Shown here in pieces: positions 10,228-19,647 of a DNA stretch of 64,000 nt. The notes below the pieces were generated by a model that saw only the letters and a program-made list of their open reading frames with translations, was not told the DNA's origin and made no database searches. How positions within the stretch are numbered: position 1 is the stretch's first letter; each line of letters starts with the position of its first letter. A program made the position numbers and the translations under genes. Source of the DNA: an uncultured Opitutia bacterium (lineage in GTDB: Bacteria; Verrucomicrobiota; Verrucomicrobiia; Opitutales; UBA953); assembly GCA_903919185.1 (NCBI GenBank), contig CAIXHF010000007.1, positions 62,001-126,000 of the forward strand, given 5' to 3'.

Positions 10228-10995
10228 ATGGGATTACTAAGCACTGTCCGTAATGTCGCGGGTGGCCGACTTCCCCCGGCCACGCGTTTTGCCGTACTTT
10301 GTGGCTTCGGGGTCTTCGTTGTCGGACTTTTGGTCTTTAAGCCGGTCTCCGGTGGTGCGCCGGCCGCCAAGCCCTTGACCTCCGGTACGGTCTTGCTTCC
10401 TCCGGGGAATGCCTTGGCCGAGACCCAGGCCCTGCTGGATCCCTCAGCGGCCTATTTGCCTGCCGGGTCCGCTAAGTCCCCCTTGGCCGTGGTGGACGAC
10501 GTCCAGGTCGAAGATTCACCCTTGCCTGGCTTTGAGCCTATCTTGCGCTTCACTCCTGGTAGGCCGGTCGATTTGACTCTCGAGTCCGAAAAGCCCGTGG
10601 CCGTTGTGCCTTATGCGGCCATTCCCCTGAATCAGTGGGAACCCTTTCGCACCCTGGGTAGTGCCAATTTGACTCAAGGCTCTATCCCTCCCCGCAGCCT
10701 CTACTATAGCGTTTCTGATATCGGTGGAGCAAGAAAGCCTATTTTGAATGGGAAAATAGGAAATATTATCATTAAAACAGATAAGAATGGGGCTAAAAAT
10801 GATAAAGACGCCCCATTATTATCAACTTTAGAGCTTATTATCGGCATTGATTCCATGGGTTTGCAGGCGCCGGCCCAGATTGTACGATCTTCGGGCAATC
10901 CCGGGGTAGATGCGGCCGTGGTATCTTGGTCGACCCAGCTCCCTTGGGCTAAGCGCCTCCCCCCGGGGTCCTATCGGCTAACCGTGGGCCCCTGA
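10228..10995 (+). CDS. Hypothetical membrane-anchored protein, directly downstream of the htrA-like gene
   Basis: 255-aa ORF with N-terminal hydrophobic segment FAVLCGFGVFVVGLLVF; 3-bp gap from upstream stop. Confidence 0.7.
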   Translation: MGLLSTVRNVAGGRLPPATRFAVLCGFGVFVVGLLVFKPVSGGAPAAKPLTSGTVLLPPGNALAETQALLDPSAAYLPAGSAKSPLAVVDDVQVEDSPLPGFEPILRFTPGRPVDLTLESEKPVAVVPYAAIPLNQWEPFRTLGSANLTQGSIPPRSLYYSVSDIGGARKPILNGKIGNIIIKTDKNGAKNDKDAPLLSTLELIIGIDSMGLQAPAQIVRSSGNPGVDAAVVSWSTQLPWAKRLPPGSYRLTVGP

Positions 10996-11103
10996 CGGGG
11001 GGGAAACCACCCTGTAAAAGGGTTGCAAAAATCCTCTTGACGATGGGATGGGCGGTGGTCATTCAAACCCTCCCTTCACGTTCCCAATCAACGTCGACGG
11101 TTC

Positions 11104-11179
<76 letters not shown>

Positions 11180-11230
11180 CCACTTCCACACCAGAACAAT
11201 AGCAAAACAACCTCCTCCCCACACAAAACC

Positions 11231-12418
11231 ATGGCCAAAGAGAAGTTCAATCGTACCAAGCCTCACGTGAATGTCGGCACCATCGGTCACATCGACCATG
11301 GCAAGTCCACCACGACTGCGGCCATCGTTGCCGTTCAGGCCCGCAAGGGTCTGGCTGAAAATAAGTCCTACGCCGAAATCACCAAGGGTGGTACCGTCCG
11401 TGACGCCACCAAGACCGTGACCATCGCTGCCTCGCACGTTGAGTACGAGTCCGCTAACCGTCACTACGCCCACGTTGACTGCCCGGGCCACGCCGACTTC
11501 GTTAAGAACATGATCACGGGTGCTGCCCAGATGGATGGCGCCATCCTCGTCGTCTCCGCTGCCGACGGCGTGATGCCCCAGACCAAGGAACACATCCTCC
11601 TCGCCCGCCAGGTGGGCGTGCCGAAGATCGTTGTCTGGCTCAATAAGGTCGACCTCTCCGAGCCCGACCTCATCGAGCTCGTCGAAATGGAAGTCCGCGA
11701 CCTCCTCAATAAGTACCAGTACGACGGCGACACCGCCAAGATCGTTCGTGGTTCCGCCACCGCCGCTCTCGACGCTACGCCCGAAGGCGAGCAGGCCATC
11801 CAGAACCTCCTAGACGCTCTCGACACCGAAATCGCTGAGCCTAAGCGCGAAACCGATAAGCCCTTCATGATGTCCATCGAAGACGTCTTCTCCATCACCG
11901 GTCGCGGCACCGTCGCTACTGGCCGTATCGAGCGTGGCGTCGTCAAGGTTGGCGAAGAAATTGAAATCGTTGGTGTGCGCGACACCATCAAGACCACCGT
12001 CACCGGTGTCGAAATGTTCCGTAAGGAGCTCGATCAGGGTCAGGCAGGCGACAACGTCGGCCTCCTCCTCCGTGGCGTCGAAAAGAGCCAGGTTGAGCGT
12101 GGCCAAGTGCTCGCCAAGACGGGCAGCATCAAGCCGCACACTCAAGGTAAGGCCCAAATCTACGTTCTCAAGCAGGACGAAGGTGGCCGCCACACCTCCT
12201 TTACGAACAACTATCGCCCGCAGTTCTTCTTCGGAACCTGCGACGTCACCGGCACCGTCATCCTCCCTGAGGGTGTCGAAATGGTGATGCCTGGTGATAA
12301 CGTCACTATCACGGTTGACCTCCAGAAGCCGGTTGCGATGGAAAAGGGCCAGCGCTTCGCCCTCCGCGAAGGTGGTAAGACCATCGGCGCCGGCCAGATT
12401 CTTGAAATCATCAAGTAA
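11231..12418 (+). CDS. tuf: Translation elongation factor EF-Tu
   Basis: [62 protein letters not shown]; 395 aa; start moved from 11135. Confidence 0.96.
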   Translation: MAKEKFNRTKPHVNVGTIGHIDHGKSTTTAAIVAVQARKGLAENKSYAEITKGGTVRDATKTVTIAASHVEYESANRHYAHVDCPGHADFVKNMITGAAQMDGAILVVSAADGVMPQTKEHILLARQVGVPKIVVWLNKVDLSEPDLIELVEMEVRDLLNKYQYDGDTAKIVRGSATAALDATPEGEQAIQNLLDALDTEIAEPKRETDKPFMMSIEDVFSITGRGTVATGRIERGVVKVGEEIEIVGVRDTIKTTVTGVEMFRKELDQGQAGDNVGLLLRGVEKSQVERGQVLAKTGSIKPHTQGKAQIYVLKQDEGGRHTSFTNNYRPQFFFGTCDVTGTVILPEGVEMVMPGDNVTITVDLQKPVAMEKGQRFALREGGKTIGAGQILEIIK

Positions 12419-12499
12419 TCAACCGCCGGAAGGCCTGACTATGGTGCCGTGGTTCCCTAAAAAGGAGCCCGGCATTTGTCACTTTCTAACAACCAGCAC

Positions 12500-12575
12500 A
12501 GGACGGTAGCTCAATTGGCAGAGTAGCGGTCTCCAAAACCGTTGGTTGGGGGTTCAACTCCCCCCCGTCCTGCCA
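12500..12575 (+). tRNA. tRNA-Trp (anticodon CCA)
   Basis: AGGACGG acceptor paired with CCGTCCT, anticodon arm GCGGT-CTCCAAA-ACCGT, T arm, encoded CCA. Confidence 0.95.
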
Positions 12576-12606
12576 CCTTCCACTTTAAACTCCTTCAACC
12601 ACTACC

Positions 12607-12804
12607 ATGTTCGGCCGCCTCCGTACTTTCTGGAACGAGACTCTCACTGAGGTCTTCGTTAAGGCAACATGGCCGTCGTGGACGGAGCTGGCGGATTCCA
12701 CCCTCATCGTGATCGCGGCGGTCGCCCTTCTGGGTGCCATCGTTTTCCTCTGCGATTTTTCCCTCTCCAACTTAGTGCAGTTCGCGACCAACAAGGTCCG
12801 CTAA
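12607..12804 (+). CDS. secE: Preprotein translocase subunit SecE
   Basis: 65 aa, EVFVKATWPSWTELADST plus single TM; tRNA-Trp–secE–nusG context. Confidence 0.9.
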   Translation: MFGRLRTFWNETLTEVFVKATWPSWTELADSTLIVIAAVALLGAIVFLCDFSLSNLVQFATNKVR

Positions 12805-12810
12805 ACCCCC

Positions 12811-13383
12811 ATGTCGAACCCCTCTTCTGATTTCCGCTGGTACACGCTCCAGACTCTCTCGAACAACGAGAGCAAGGTGAAGCGTACCCTCGACCGTACC
12901 ATCAAGGAAGAGGAGATGGGGGACTTCGTTGCCGAGATTTTGATGCCCGTCAAGACGGTCAAAGATTTCCGTAACGGCAAGAAGCGCGAGAGTGAGATGA
13001 AGCTGTACCCATCGTACCTCTTCGTCCGTGCCCGTCTCTTCGATGACGAAGGCAGCCTGCTCGAAGGCCCCTGGAACTTCCTGAAGAAGACCGATGGGGT
13101 CATCGGTCTCATTGGCGGTATGAACCCTGTGCCCCTCCGCCAGGAAGAGATTAATACCATCATCCAGCAGATGGCGGATGCGGCCGACAAGGTCGTCCCG
13201 AAGATCAGTTTCCACGTCGGCGAGCGCGTCAAGATCACCGACGGCCCTTTCGCCAACCTTTCTGGCAACATCGACACCATCGACCCCGACCGCGGCCGGT
13301 TGCAGGTCTCGGTGGACATCTTCGGTCGCTTGGCGCCCGTCGAGCTCGAGTTCTGGCAGGTCGAACGCGATGACCGCGAATAA
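12811..13383 (+). CDS. nusG: Transcription termination/antitermination protein NusG
   Basis: WYTLQTLSNNESKVKRTL, YLFVRARL, KOW region GERVKITDGPFANLSG. Confidence 0.94.
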   Translation: MSNPSSDFRWYTLQTLSNNESKVKRTLDRTIKEEEMGDFVAEILMPVKTVKDFRNGKKRESEMKLYPSYLFVRARLFDDEGSLLEGPWNFLKKTDGVIGLIGGMNPVPLRQEEINTIIQQMADAADKVVPKISFHVGERVKITDGPFANLSGNIDTIDPDRGRLQVSVDIFGRLAPVELEFWQVERDDRE

Positions 13384-13420
13384 TTCCTTTTTCAACTAAA
13401 CCCACTCATTCTACACAACC

Positions 13421-13846
13421 ATGGCTAAGAAAGTCGTCGCTGAAATCAGGCTCCAGCTCCCCGCAGGTGCCGCTAACCCTGCTCCTCCTGTCGGCCCCGC
13501 ACTGGGTGCCAAGGGCGTCAATATTATGGCGTTCTGTAAGGAGTTCAACGCGAAGACCAAGGACCAAGCGGGCATGATCCTCCCGGTCATCATTTCCGTC
13601 TATCAGGACAAGTCCTTCACGTTCATCCTCAAGTCCCCGCCCGCATCTATCCTCCTCAAGAAGGCTGCGAAGATTGAGAGCGGCGCCGCTGTGCCGAACC
13701 GCGACAAGGTCGGCAAGGTCACCCAGAAGCAGCTCCTCGAAATCGTCGAGCTGAAGAAGAAGGACCTCAACGCCATCAACCCTGCGAACGCCGCCCGCAT
13801 GATTGCCGGCACCGCGCGCTCGATGGGCATCGAAGTCGTCGGTTAA
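13421..13846 (+). CDS. rplK: 50S ribosomal protein L11
   Basis: [36 protein letters not shown]. Confidence 0.97.
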   Translation: MAKKVVAEIRLQLPAGAANPAPPVGPALGAKGVNIMAFCKEFNAKTKDQAGMILPVIISVYQDKSFTFILKSPPASILLKKAAKIESGAAVPNRDKVGKVTQKQLLEIVELKKKDLNAINPANAARMIAGTARSMGIEVVG

Positions 13847-13905
13847 TTTTCACCCAACCCTAAACCCAACTACCCACTGCATCCCGCAGGAGACCAAAAG
13901 TCGCT

Positions 13906-14613
13906 ATGAGCAAAAAACCCAGCAAGCGCTACCGCGCTGCCCAACAGGTCGCCGATCTGAAGGCCAAGTATGACGTCAACCAAGCCGCCGAAATCATCAA
14001 AAAGATGCCCGGCGCCAAGTTCGACGAAACCGTGGAGATCTCCGCCTTCTTGGGCGTTGATCCCAAGCAGTCGGACCAGATGGTCCGTGGTACCGTCTCC
14101 CTCCCGAATGGTTCGGGTAAGAAAATCAAGGTCCTCGCCTTTACCGAAAACGCTGCCGAAGCCCTCGCTGCTGGCGCTGACTACGCTGGCCTCGCTGACC
14201 TGATCGCTAAGGTCAACGGTGGCTTCCTTGACTTCGACGTCGCCATCTCGACCACCTCCGCCATGAAGGACGTCCGCCAGGTCGCCCGCGTCCTCGGTCC
14301 AAAGGGCCTCATGCCTAACCCCAAGTCCGGCACGGTTTCCGACGATATCCCAAAGACCATCAAGGAAGTCAAAGCCGGTCGCGTTGAGTTCAAGATGGAC
14401 AAGACGGCCAACATCGTGGTCGTCGTCGGTAAGAAGTCCTTCACGGTTCAGCAACTCTCCGAGAACGCCGCCGTGGCGCTCGCCGCCCTCGTCAAGGCCC
14501 AGCCTGCTGGCTTCGCCGGCGGCCGTTTCATCAAGTCCCTCACCCTCAGCGCGTCGATGAGCCCCGGCGTGAACATCGACCTCAAGCCTTACACGGCTGC
14601 GGTCGTCGCCTAA
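13906..14613 (+). CDS. rplA: 50S ribosomal protein L1
   Basis: LGPKGLMPNPKSGTV and C-terminal GRFIKSLTLSASMSPGVNID. Confidence 0.97.
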   Translation: MSKKPSKRYRAAQQVADLKAKYDVNQAAEIIKKMPGAKFDETVEISAFLGVDPKQSDQMVRGTVSLPNGSGKKIKVLAFTENAAEALAAGADYAGLADLIAKVNGGFLDFDVAISTTSAMKDVRQVARVLGPKGLMPNPKSGTVSDDIPKTIKEVKAGRVEFKMDKTANIVVVVGKKSFTVQQLSENAAVALAALVKAQPAGFAGGRFIKSLTLSASMSPGVNIDLKPYTAAVVA

Positions 14614-14643
14614 TCACCCCCTCCTCACCGAAAGCACACGAAC

Positions 14644-15132
14644 ATGCGCGCTGAAAAACAATTCCTCGTCGACGAAGTGGCCGCCCAGTTAGCCACCTCG
14701 AACTACCTCCTCATTGCCAACTTCACCGGCGTCACCGTTGAAGACGCGACCAAGGTGCGTACCCAGCTCCGTGAACACGGCGCCGAGTACCACGTCGTTA
14801 AGAACAGCATCCTGAGCATCGCCGCCAAGCAGGCGAATCTCCCTGACTTCTCGCAGCAGCTCGTGGGCCATACGGCCCTCGTGACTGGCGGCAAGAACCC
14901 GACGGGCGTCGCCAAGATCCTCGTCACCTTCTTCAAGGACTTCTCCAAGCTCGAAGTGAAGGCCGGCGTCCTCGACTCCAAGATCCTCACCAAGGCGGAA
15001 GTCGAAATGCTCTCCAAACTGCCTTCCCTCGACGGCATCCGTGCCCAGCTCCTCTCGCTCCTCTCCACCCCGGCTTCCTCGCTTGTCCGCCTCCTGGACG
15101 CGAAGCGCCAGAAGGACGAGACGGCCGCCTAA
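14644..15132 (+). CDS. rplJ: 50S ribosomal protein L10
   Basis: LLIANFTGVTVEDATKVRTQLREHGAEYHVVKNSIL; operon position. Confidence 0.94.
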   Translation: MRAEKQFLVDEVAAQLATSNYLLIANFTGVTVEDATKVRTQLREHGAEYHVVKNSILSIAAKQANLPDFSQQLVGHTALVTGGKNPTGVAKILVTFFKDFSKLEVKAGVLDSKILTKAEVEMLSKLPSLDGIRAQLLSLLSTPASSLVRLLDAKRQKDETAA

Positions 15133-15137
15133 GACCC

Positions 15138-15271
15138 TTTCCCCGCAAACGCTGGTCCATGTGGGTCAGTGCGCGCGGGGGGAAACCCAAAACCAAAAAC
15201 CAACACACATCCAAAGAATACCGGTTAGGGGCCTCGCGCTCTCAATTGTCCTCCTCGCAGGACGCTAACCG
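15138..15271 (+). promoter_or_regulatory. Structured rplJ–rplL intergenic RNA element (two hairpins)
   Basis: First hairpin tttccccgc(15138-15146)/gcggggggaaa(15175-15185); second CGGTTAG(15222-15228)/CTAACCG(15265-15271) enclosing gtcct-cctcgc-aggac. Confidence 0.45.
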
Positions 15272-15289
15272 TTCAAGGAACCCAGTACC

Positions 15290-15667
15290 ATGAGCAACAT
15301 CACCAAAGAACAAGTCATTGATTTTCTGAGCGCCCAGAGCGTCCTCGAAATCGCCGGCCTCGTTAAGGAACTCGAAACCAAGTGGGGCGTTTCCGCCGCC
15401 GCTCCTGTCGCCGTCGCCGTCGCCGGTGCCGCCGCCGCCGCCCCTGCCGAAGAAAAGACCACCTTCGATATCATCCTCAAGGCCAAGGGTGCTACCCCGA
15501 TCAACGTCATTAAGGAAGTCCGCGCCATCACTGGCCTGGGCCTCAAGGAAGCCAAGGACCTCGTCGACAGTGCTCCGAAGCCCGTCAAGGAAGGCGTCTC
15601 CAAGGACGAAGCCAAGGACATCGAGGCCAAGCTCAAGGCCGCCGGTGCCGAAGTCGAAGTCAAGTAA
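15290..15667 (+). CDS. rplL: 50S ribosomal protein L7/L12
   Basis: Ala-rich hinge and [48 protein letters not shown]. Confidence 0.97.
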   Translation: MSNITKEQVIDFLSAQSVLEIAGLVKELETKWGVSAAAPVAVAVAGAAAAAPAEEKTTFDIILKAKGATPINVIKEVRAITGLGLKEAKDLVDSAPKPVKEGVSKDEAKDIEAKLKAAGAEVEVK

Positions 15668-15701
15668 CCTTAACTACGTGCGTTAGCGCGTTTTTCCAAG
15701 C

Positions 15702-15748
15702 GGGGAGGGGAGTGACCCTCCAAGGTCACCCCCTCTCCCTCTTGTTTT
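15702..15748 (+). terminator. Attenuator-like hairpin between rplL and rpoB
   Basis: ggggaggggAgtgacc-ctccaa-ggtcaccccctctcc, about 15 bp with one bulge, followed by ctcttgtttt. Confidence 0.65.
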
Positions 15749-15817
15749 CCCCCGGCCGCCTGAACCGTCCCCTTCAGGCAAACACTACACCAGCCACTCT
15801 CGAGAATCCTCCACGTC

Positions 15818-18800
15818 ATGTCGCAAGCTCGCAATAACTTCGGTAAACTCAGCGAAGTCATTCCTCCGCCGAACCTCATCGAGAACCAGATTTTCTCGTT
15901 CAATGACTTTCTGCAGTTAGACACGAACGCCCCCGCCCGCAATAACCTCGGTCTCGAGGCGGTCTTCCGCGAGGCCTTCCCAGTCGAGAGTAATAACGGC
16001 AACTTCCGTCTCGAGTACCTCGAGTACGCTTTAGTTCTCCCTAAGACCACCGAGCTCGAGTGCATCCGCGAAGGCACGACTTTCGCGATCTCCGTGATGC
16101 TCAAACTCCGCCTCCGTGAAAAGGGTGCCTTTAAGGACGAAGAAATCCTCATGGGCGAAGTCCCCATGATCACGGATCGTGGTTCCTTCATCGTCAACGG
16201 CGCCGAGCGCGTCGTGGTCTCCCAGCTGCACCGCAGCCCGGGCATCTGCTTCGAAGAGTCGGCCCACACGAGCGGCAAGACGCTCCATGCTTTCCGCATT
16301 ATCCCTGACCGTGGCACTTGGATTGAAGTCCAGTTCGACCAGAACGACCTCCTCTGGGTCTACCTCGACCGCCGTCGCCGTCGCCGTAAGTTCCTTGTCA
16401 CGACGTTGCTGCGTGCGTTCGGTTACAAGGACGACAAGGATATCCTTGGCCTCTTCTATAAGTCCCGTGACCTGACCGCTAAGGCGGCCCTCGATCTCGA
16501 GCCCGAAGAACTCGCCCACCTCGTTTACGCTGACCCGATTGTCGACGTTGAGACCGGCAAGGTCGTTGCCAAGCAGTACGACAAACTTTCCCGCGAAACG
16601 CTCAAGGAGATCCACAAGCAGCTGCCGAAGCAGAAGTTTGGCGTGTTTGACACGAGCTTCGACGAAGGAGCCGTCATCCTCTCCCTCCGTAAGGACATCG
16701 GTGCCGTCCGCAATGAAGAGGAAGCCCTGAAGGAAATCTTCCGTAAACTTCGCCCCGGCGAACCCGTCAACGTCAAGAGCGCCCGTGCGCACATGCAGCG
16801 TCTCTTCCAGGACGCCCTCCGTTACGACCTTGGTCGCGTCGGCCGTTATAAGTTGAACCAGAAGCTGGGCCTCGCGGTCTCCCTCGATACCCGCACGATT
16901 ACCCCTGAGGATATCGTGGAAGCCACCAAGCTCCTCTGCCGCCAGCGTTCGTCCGAAGCCAAGAGCGACGACATCGATCACCTCGGCAGCCGCCGCGTCC
17001 GTAATGTCGGCGAACTCCTTGCGAACCAGTGCCGTGCCGGCCTGAAGAACGTCATCAAGACCGTTAAGGCCCGCATTAACGAGTACGACCAGAGCGTCGA
17101 CTCCATCACCCCGCAGAAGCTGGTTAACCCGAAGCCCTTCGGTAACTCGATCCGCGAATTCTTTGCCCGGAGTCAGCTGTCCCAACTGATGGACCAAATC
17201 AATCCGCTCGCCGAGCTGACCCACAAGCGTCGTCTTTCCGCCCTCGGACCTGGTGGCCTCAACCGTGATCGCGCCGGCTTCGAAGTCCGCGACGTCCATC
17301 CTTCGCACTACGGGCGCATCTGCCCGATCGAGACCCCGGAAGGTCCGAACATCGGCCTAATCAACTCCCTCTCGACCTACTCCCGTATCAACGAGTTCGG
17401 CTTCATTGAAGCTCCGTACCGTAAGGTCGTGCGCGGTAAGGTTACCGACAAGGTCGAGTTCATGACGGCCGACCAAGAAGAAAAGTTCAAGGTCGCTCAG
17501 GCTAACTCCGAACTCGACGATTCTAGCCGCCTCAAGGGAAAGGTCACCGTCCGTTCGCGCGACGACATTCTCGAAGTCGACCCAGAAGACGTCGACTACA
17601 TGGACGTCTCCCCGCAGCAAGTCGTCTCGGTCGCTGCCGCCCTCATCCCCTTCCTGGAGCATGACGACGCGAATCGCGCACTCATGGGTTCTAACATGCA
17701 GCGCCAAGGCGTGCCGCTCGTTATCACCGAAGCTCCTTACGTCGGAACGGGGCTCGAACGCCGCGTGGCGATCGACTCCAAGACCGTCGTCGTCTCCGAA
17801 GGCCCCGGCATCGTGGCCGCCGCCGACGCCCGCCGCATCATCGTGACGAAGGATGGCGAAGTGCCTGCCAACTCCCTTGAGAACAAGAAGTTCAAGAGCG
17901 AGCCGGCCAAGGGCGTTTACGTCTACGACCTCCGCAAGTTCCTGAAGACCAATTCCTCGACCTGCTTCAATCAGCGTCCGCTGGTTCGTCGTGGTGACAA
18001 GGTGAAGGCGGGCGACATCATCGCTGATGGTGCCGCCACCGATAAGGGCGAACTCGCCCTCGGCCGCAATGTCCTCGTCGGCTTCATGCCTTGGAACGGT
18101 TACAACTTCGAAGACGCCATTCTCCTCTCCGAGCGTATGCTTAAGGATGACGTGTTCACCTCGATTCACATCGAAGAGTTCGAAGTCACCGCCCGCGACA
18201 CCAAGCTCGGGCCAGAACAGATCACGCGCGATATCCCGAACCTCGGTGAAGAAGCGCTCCGCAACCTGAACCGTGACGGCGTCATCCGCATCGGTGCCGA
18301 GGTCAAGCCGGACGATATCCTCGTCGGTAAGATTACCCCGAAGTCCGAAGGCGACCTCGCTCCCGAAGAAAAGCTCCTCCGCGCCATCTTCGGCGAAAAA
18401 GCCCGCGACGTGAAGGACACCTCCCTCCGCGTGCCTTCCGGCATCTCTGGCATCATCATGGACGTGAAGGTCTCTTCGCGCACCGATAAGGATGACGGCC
18501 GCCTCTCCCCGAACGACCAGCGTCGTGCCCTCAAGAAGGTTAACGAAGAGTATCGCACCGCCGATTCCCGCCTCCGCGAGGAAATGACGGAGTCCCTCTC
18601 GAACATCCTCCTCGGCGAAAAGATTCCGCTGGACGTCAAGAACTCCGAAACCGGTGAAGCCATCATCCCGGCCAACCGCAAAATCACCAAGACGCTGCTG
18701 CGTCGCCTGGCCTCCGTCTCTCGCACCATCGAGATGAACGACTCGCCGGTGAAGCAGAAGATCCGCCAGATTGTCGACGGCTACCATCGCCGTTTCGACG

Positions 18801-19612
18801 AACTCGAGCAGGAGCGCGCCCGTAAGGTCGAAGCCATCGAACAGGGCATCGACGAGGGCGGCGCCATCAAGAACGTTAAGGTCTACATCGCCACCAAGCG
18901 TAAGATTCAGGTCGGTGACAAGATGGCCGGTCGCCACGGTAATAAGGGCGTCGTCGCCCGCATTGTTCCGGTCGAAGACATGCCGTTCCTCGCGGACGGT
19001 ACGCCGGTCGATATCTGCCTTAATCCGCTCGGCGTTCCTTCGCGTATGAACGTCGGCCAGGTGCTTGAAACGCACCTCGGTTGGGCTTGTTCCAAGCTCG
19101 GCCTCAAGGTCGCGACTCCGATCTTCGACGGTATCCCTGAACAGAAGATCCGCGAATACCTCAAGCAGGCAGGCCTGCCCGAAACTGGTAAGGCCATGCT
19201 GACCAACGGTCACAATGGTGAAGCTTTCGACCAAGACGTCGTTGTCGGCTACATCTACATGATGAAGCTGAACCACTTGGTCGCTGACAAGATCCACGCC
19301 CGCGCCACCGGTCCGTACAGCCTCATCACCCAGCAGCCGCTCGGCGGTAAGGCCCAGTACGGTGGCCAGCGCTTCGGCGAAATGGAAGTTTGGGCACTCG
19401 AAGCTTACGGGGCTGCCTACACGCTCCAGGAACTCCTTACGGTCAAGTCCGACGACGTCGCCGGCCGCACCAAGATCTACGAACAGCTCGTCAAGGGCGA
19501 CAACACCCTCGTCAGCGGTACCCCGCAGTCCTTCAACGTTCTGATGAAGGAAATGCAGGCCCTCTGCTTGGATGTCCGCCTCGGCTCCACCACCTCGCCT
19601 GAACGCAGCTAA
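15818..19612 (+). CDS. rpoB: RNA polymerase subunit beta
   Basis: [65 protein letters not shown]. Confidence 0.98.
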   Translation: MSQARNNFGKLSEVIPPPNLIENQIFSFNDFLQLDTNAPARNNLGLEAVFREAFPVESNNGNFRLEYLEYALVLPKTTELECIREGTTFAISVMLKLRLREKGAFKDEEILMGEVPMITDRGSFIVNGAERVVVSQLHRSPGICFEESAHTSGKTLHAFRIIPDRGTWIEVQFDQNDLLWVYLDRRRRRRKFLVTTLLRAFGYKDDKDILGLFYKSRDLTAKAALDLEPEELAHLVYADPIVDVETGKVVAKQYDKLSRETLKEIHKQLPKQKFGVFDTSFDEGAVILSLRKDIGAVRNEEEALKEIFRKLRPGEPVNVKSARAHMQRLFQDALRYDLGRVGRYKLNQKLGLAVSLDTRTITPEDIVEATKLLCRQRSSEAKSDDIDHLGSRRVRNVGELLANQCRAGLKNVIKTVKARINEYDQSVDSITPQKLVNPKPFGNSIREFFARSQLSQLMDQINPLAELTHKRRLSALGPGGLNRDRAGFEVRDVHPSHYGRICPIETPEGPNIGLINSLSTYSRINEFGFIEAPYRKVVRGKVTDKVEFMTADQEEKFKVAQANSELDDSSRLKGKVTVRSRDDILEVDPEDVDYMDVSPQQVVSVAAALIPFLEHDDANRALMGSNMQRQGVPLVITEAPYVGTGLERRVAIDSKTVVVSEGPGIVAAADARRIIVTKDGEVPANSLENKKFKSEPAKGVYVYDLRKFLKTNSSTCFNQRPLVRRGDKVKAGDIIADGAATDKGELALGRNVLVGFMPWNGYNFEDAILLSERMLKDDVFTSIHIEEFEVTARDTKLGPEQITRDIPNLGEEALRNLNRDGVIRIGAEVKPDDILVGKITPKSEGDLAPEEKLLRAIFGEKARDVKDTSLRVPSGISGIIMDVKVSSRTDKDDGRLSPNDQRRALKKVNEEYRTADSRLREEMTESLSNILLGEKIPLDVKNSETGEAIIPANRKITKTLLRRLASVSRTIEMNDSPVKQKIRQIVDGYHRRFDELEQERARKVEAIEQGIDEGGAIKNVKVYIATKRKIQVGDKMAGRHGNKGVVARIVPVEDMPFLADGTPVDICLNPLGVPSRMNVGQVLETHLGWACSKLGLKVATPIFDGIPEQKIREYLKQAGLPETGKAMLTNGHNGEAFDQDVVVGYIYMMKLNHLVADKIHARATGPYSLITQQPLGGKAQYGGQRFGEMEVWALEAYGAAYTLQELLTVKSDDVAGRTKIYEQLVKGDNTLVSGTPQSFNVLMKEMQALCLDVRLGSTTSPERS

Positions 19613-19647
19613 TCCGCCCCGCGAACCACGACTAAATCCTTACAGAC

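Noticed and set aside
11037-11065. TTGACG...CATTCA as promoter of tRNA-Thr–tuf
   Set aside because: The -35 is good but the -10 is weak; not reliable enough to list as a feature.
17357-19297. 646-aa minus-strand ORF antisense to rpoB (also 16031-17308)
   Set aside because: Same antisense artefact over a conserved coding gene; no motifs.
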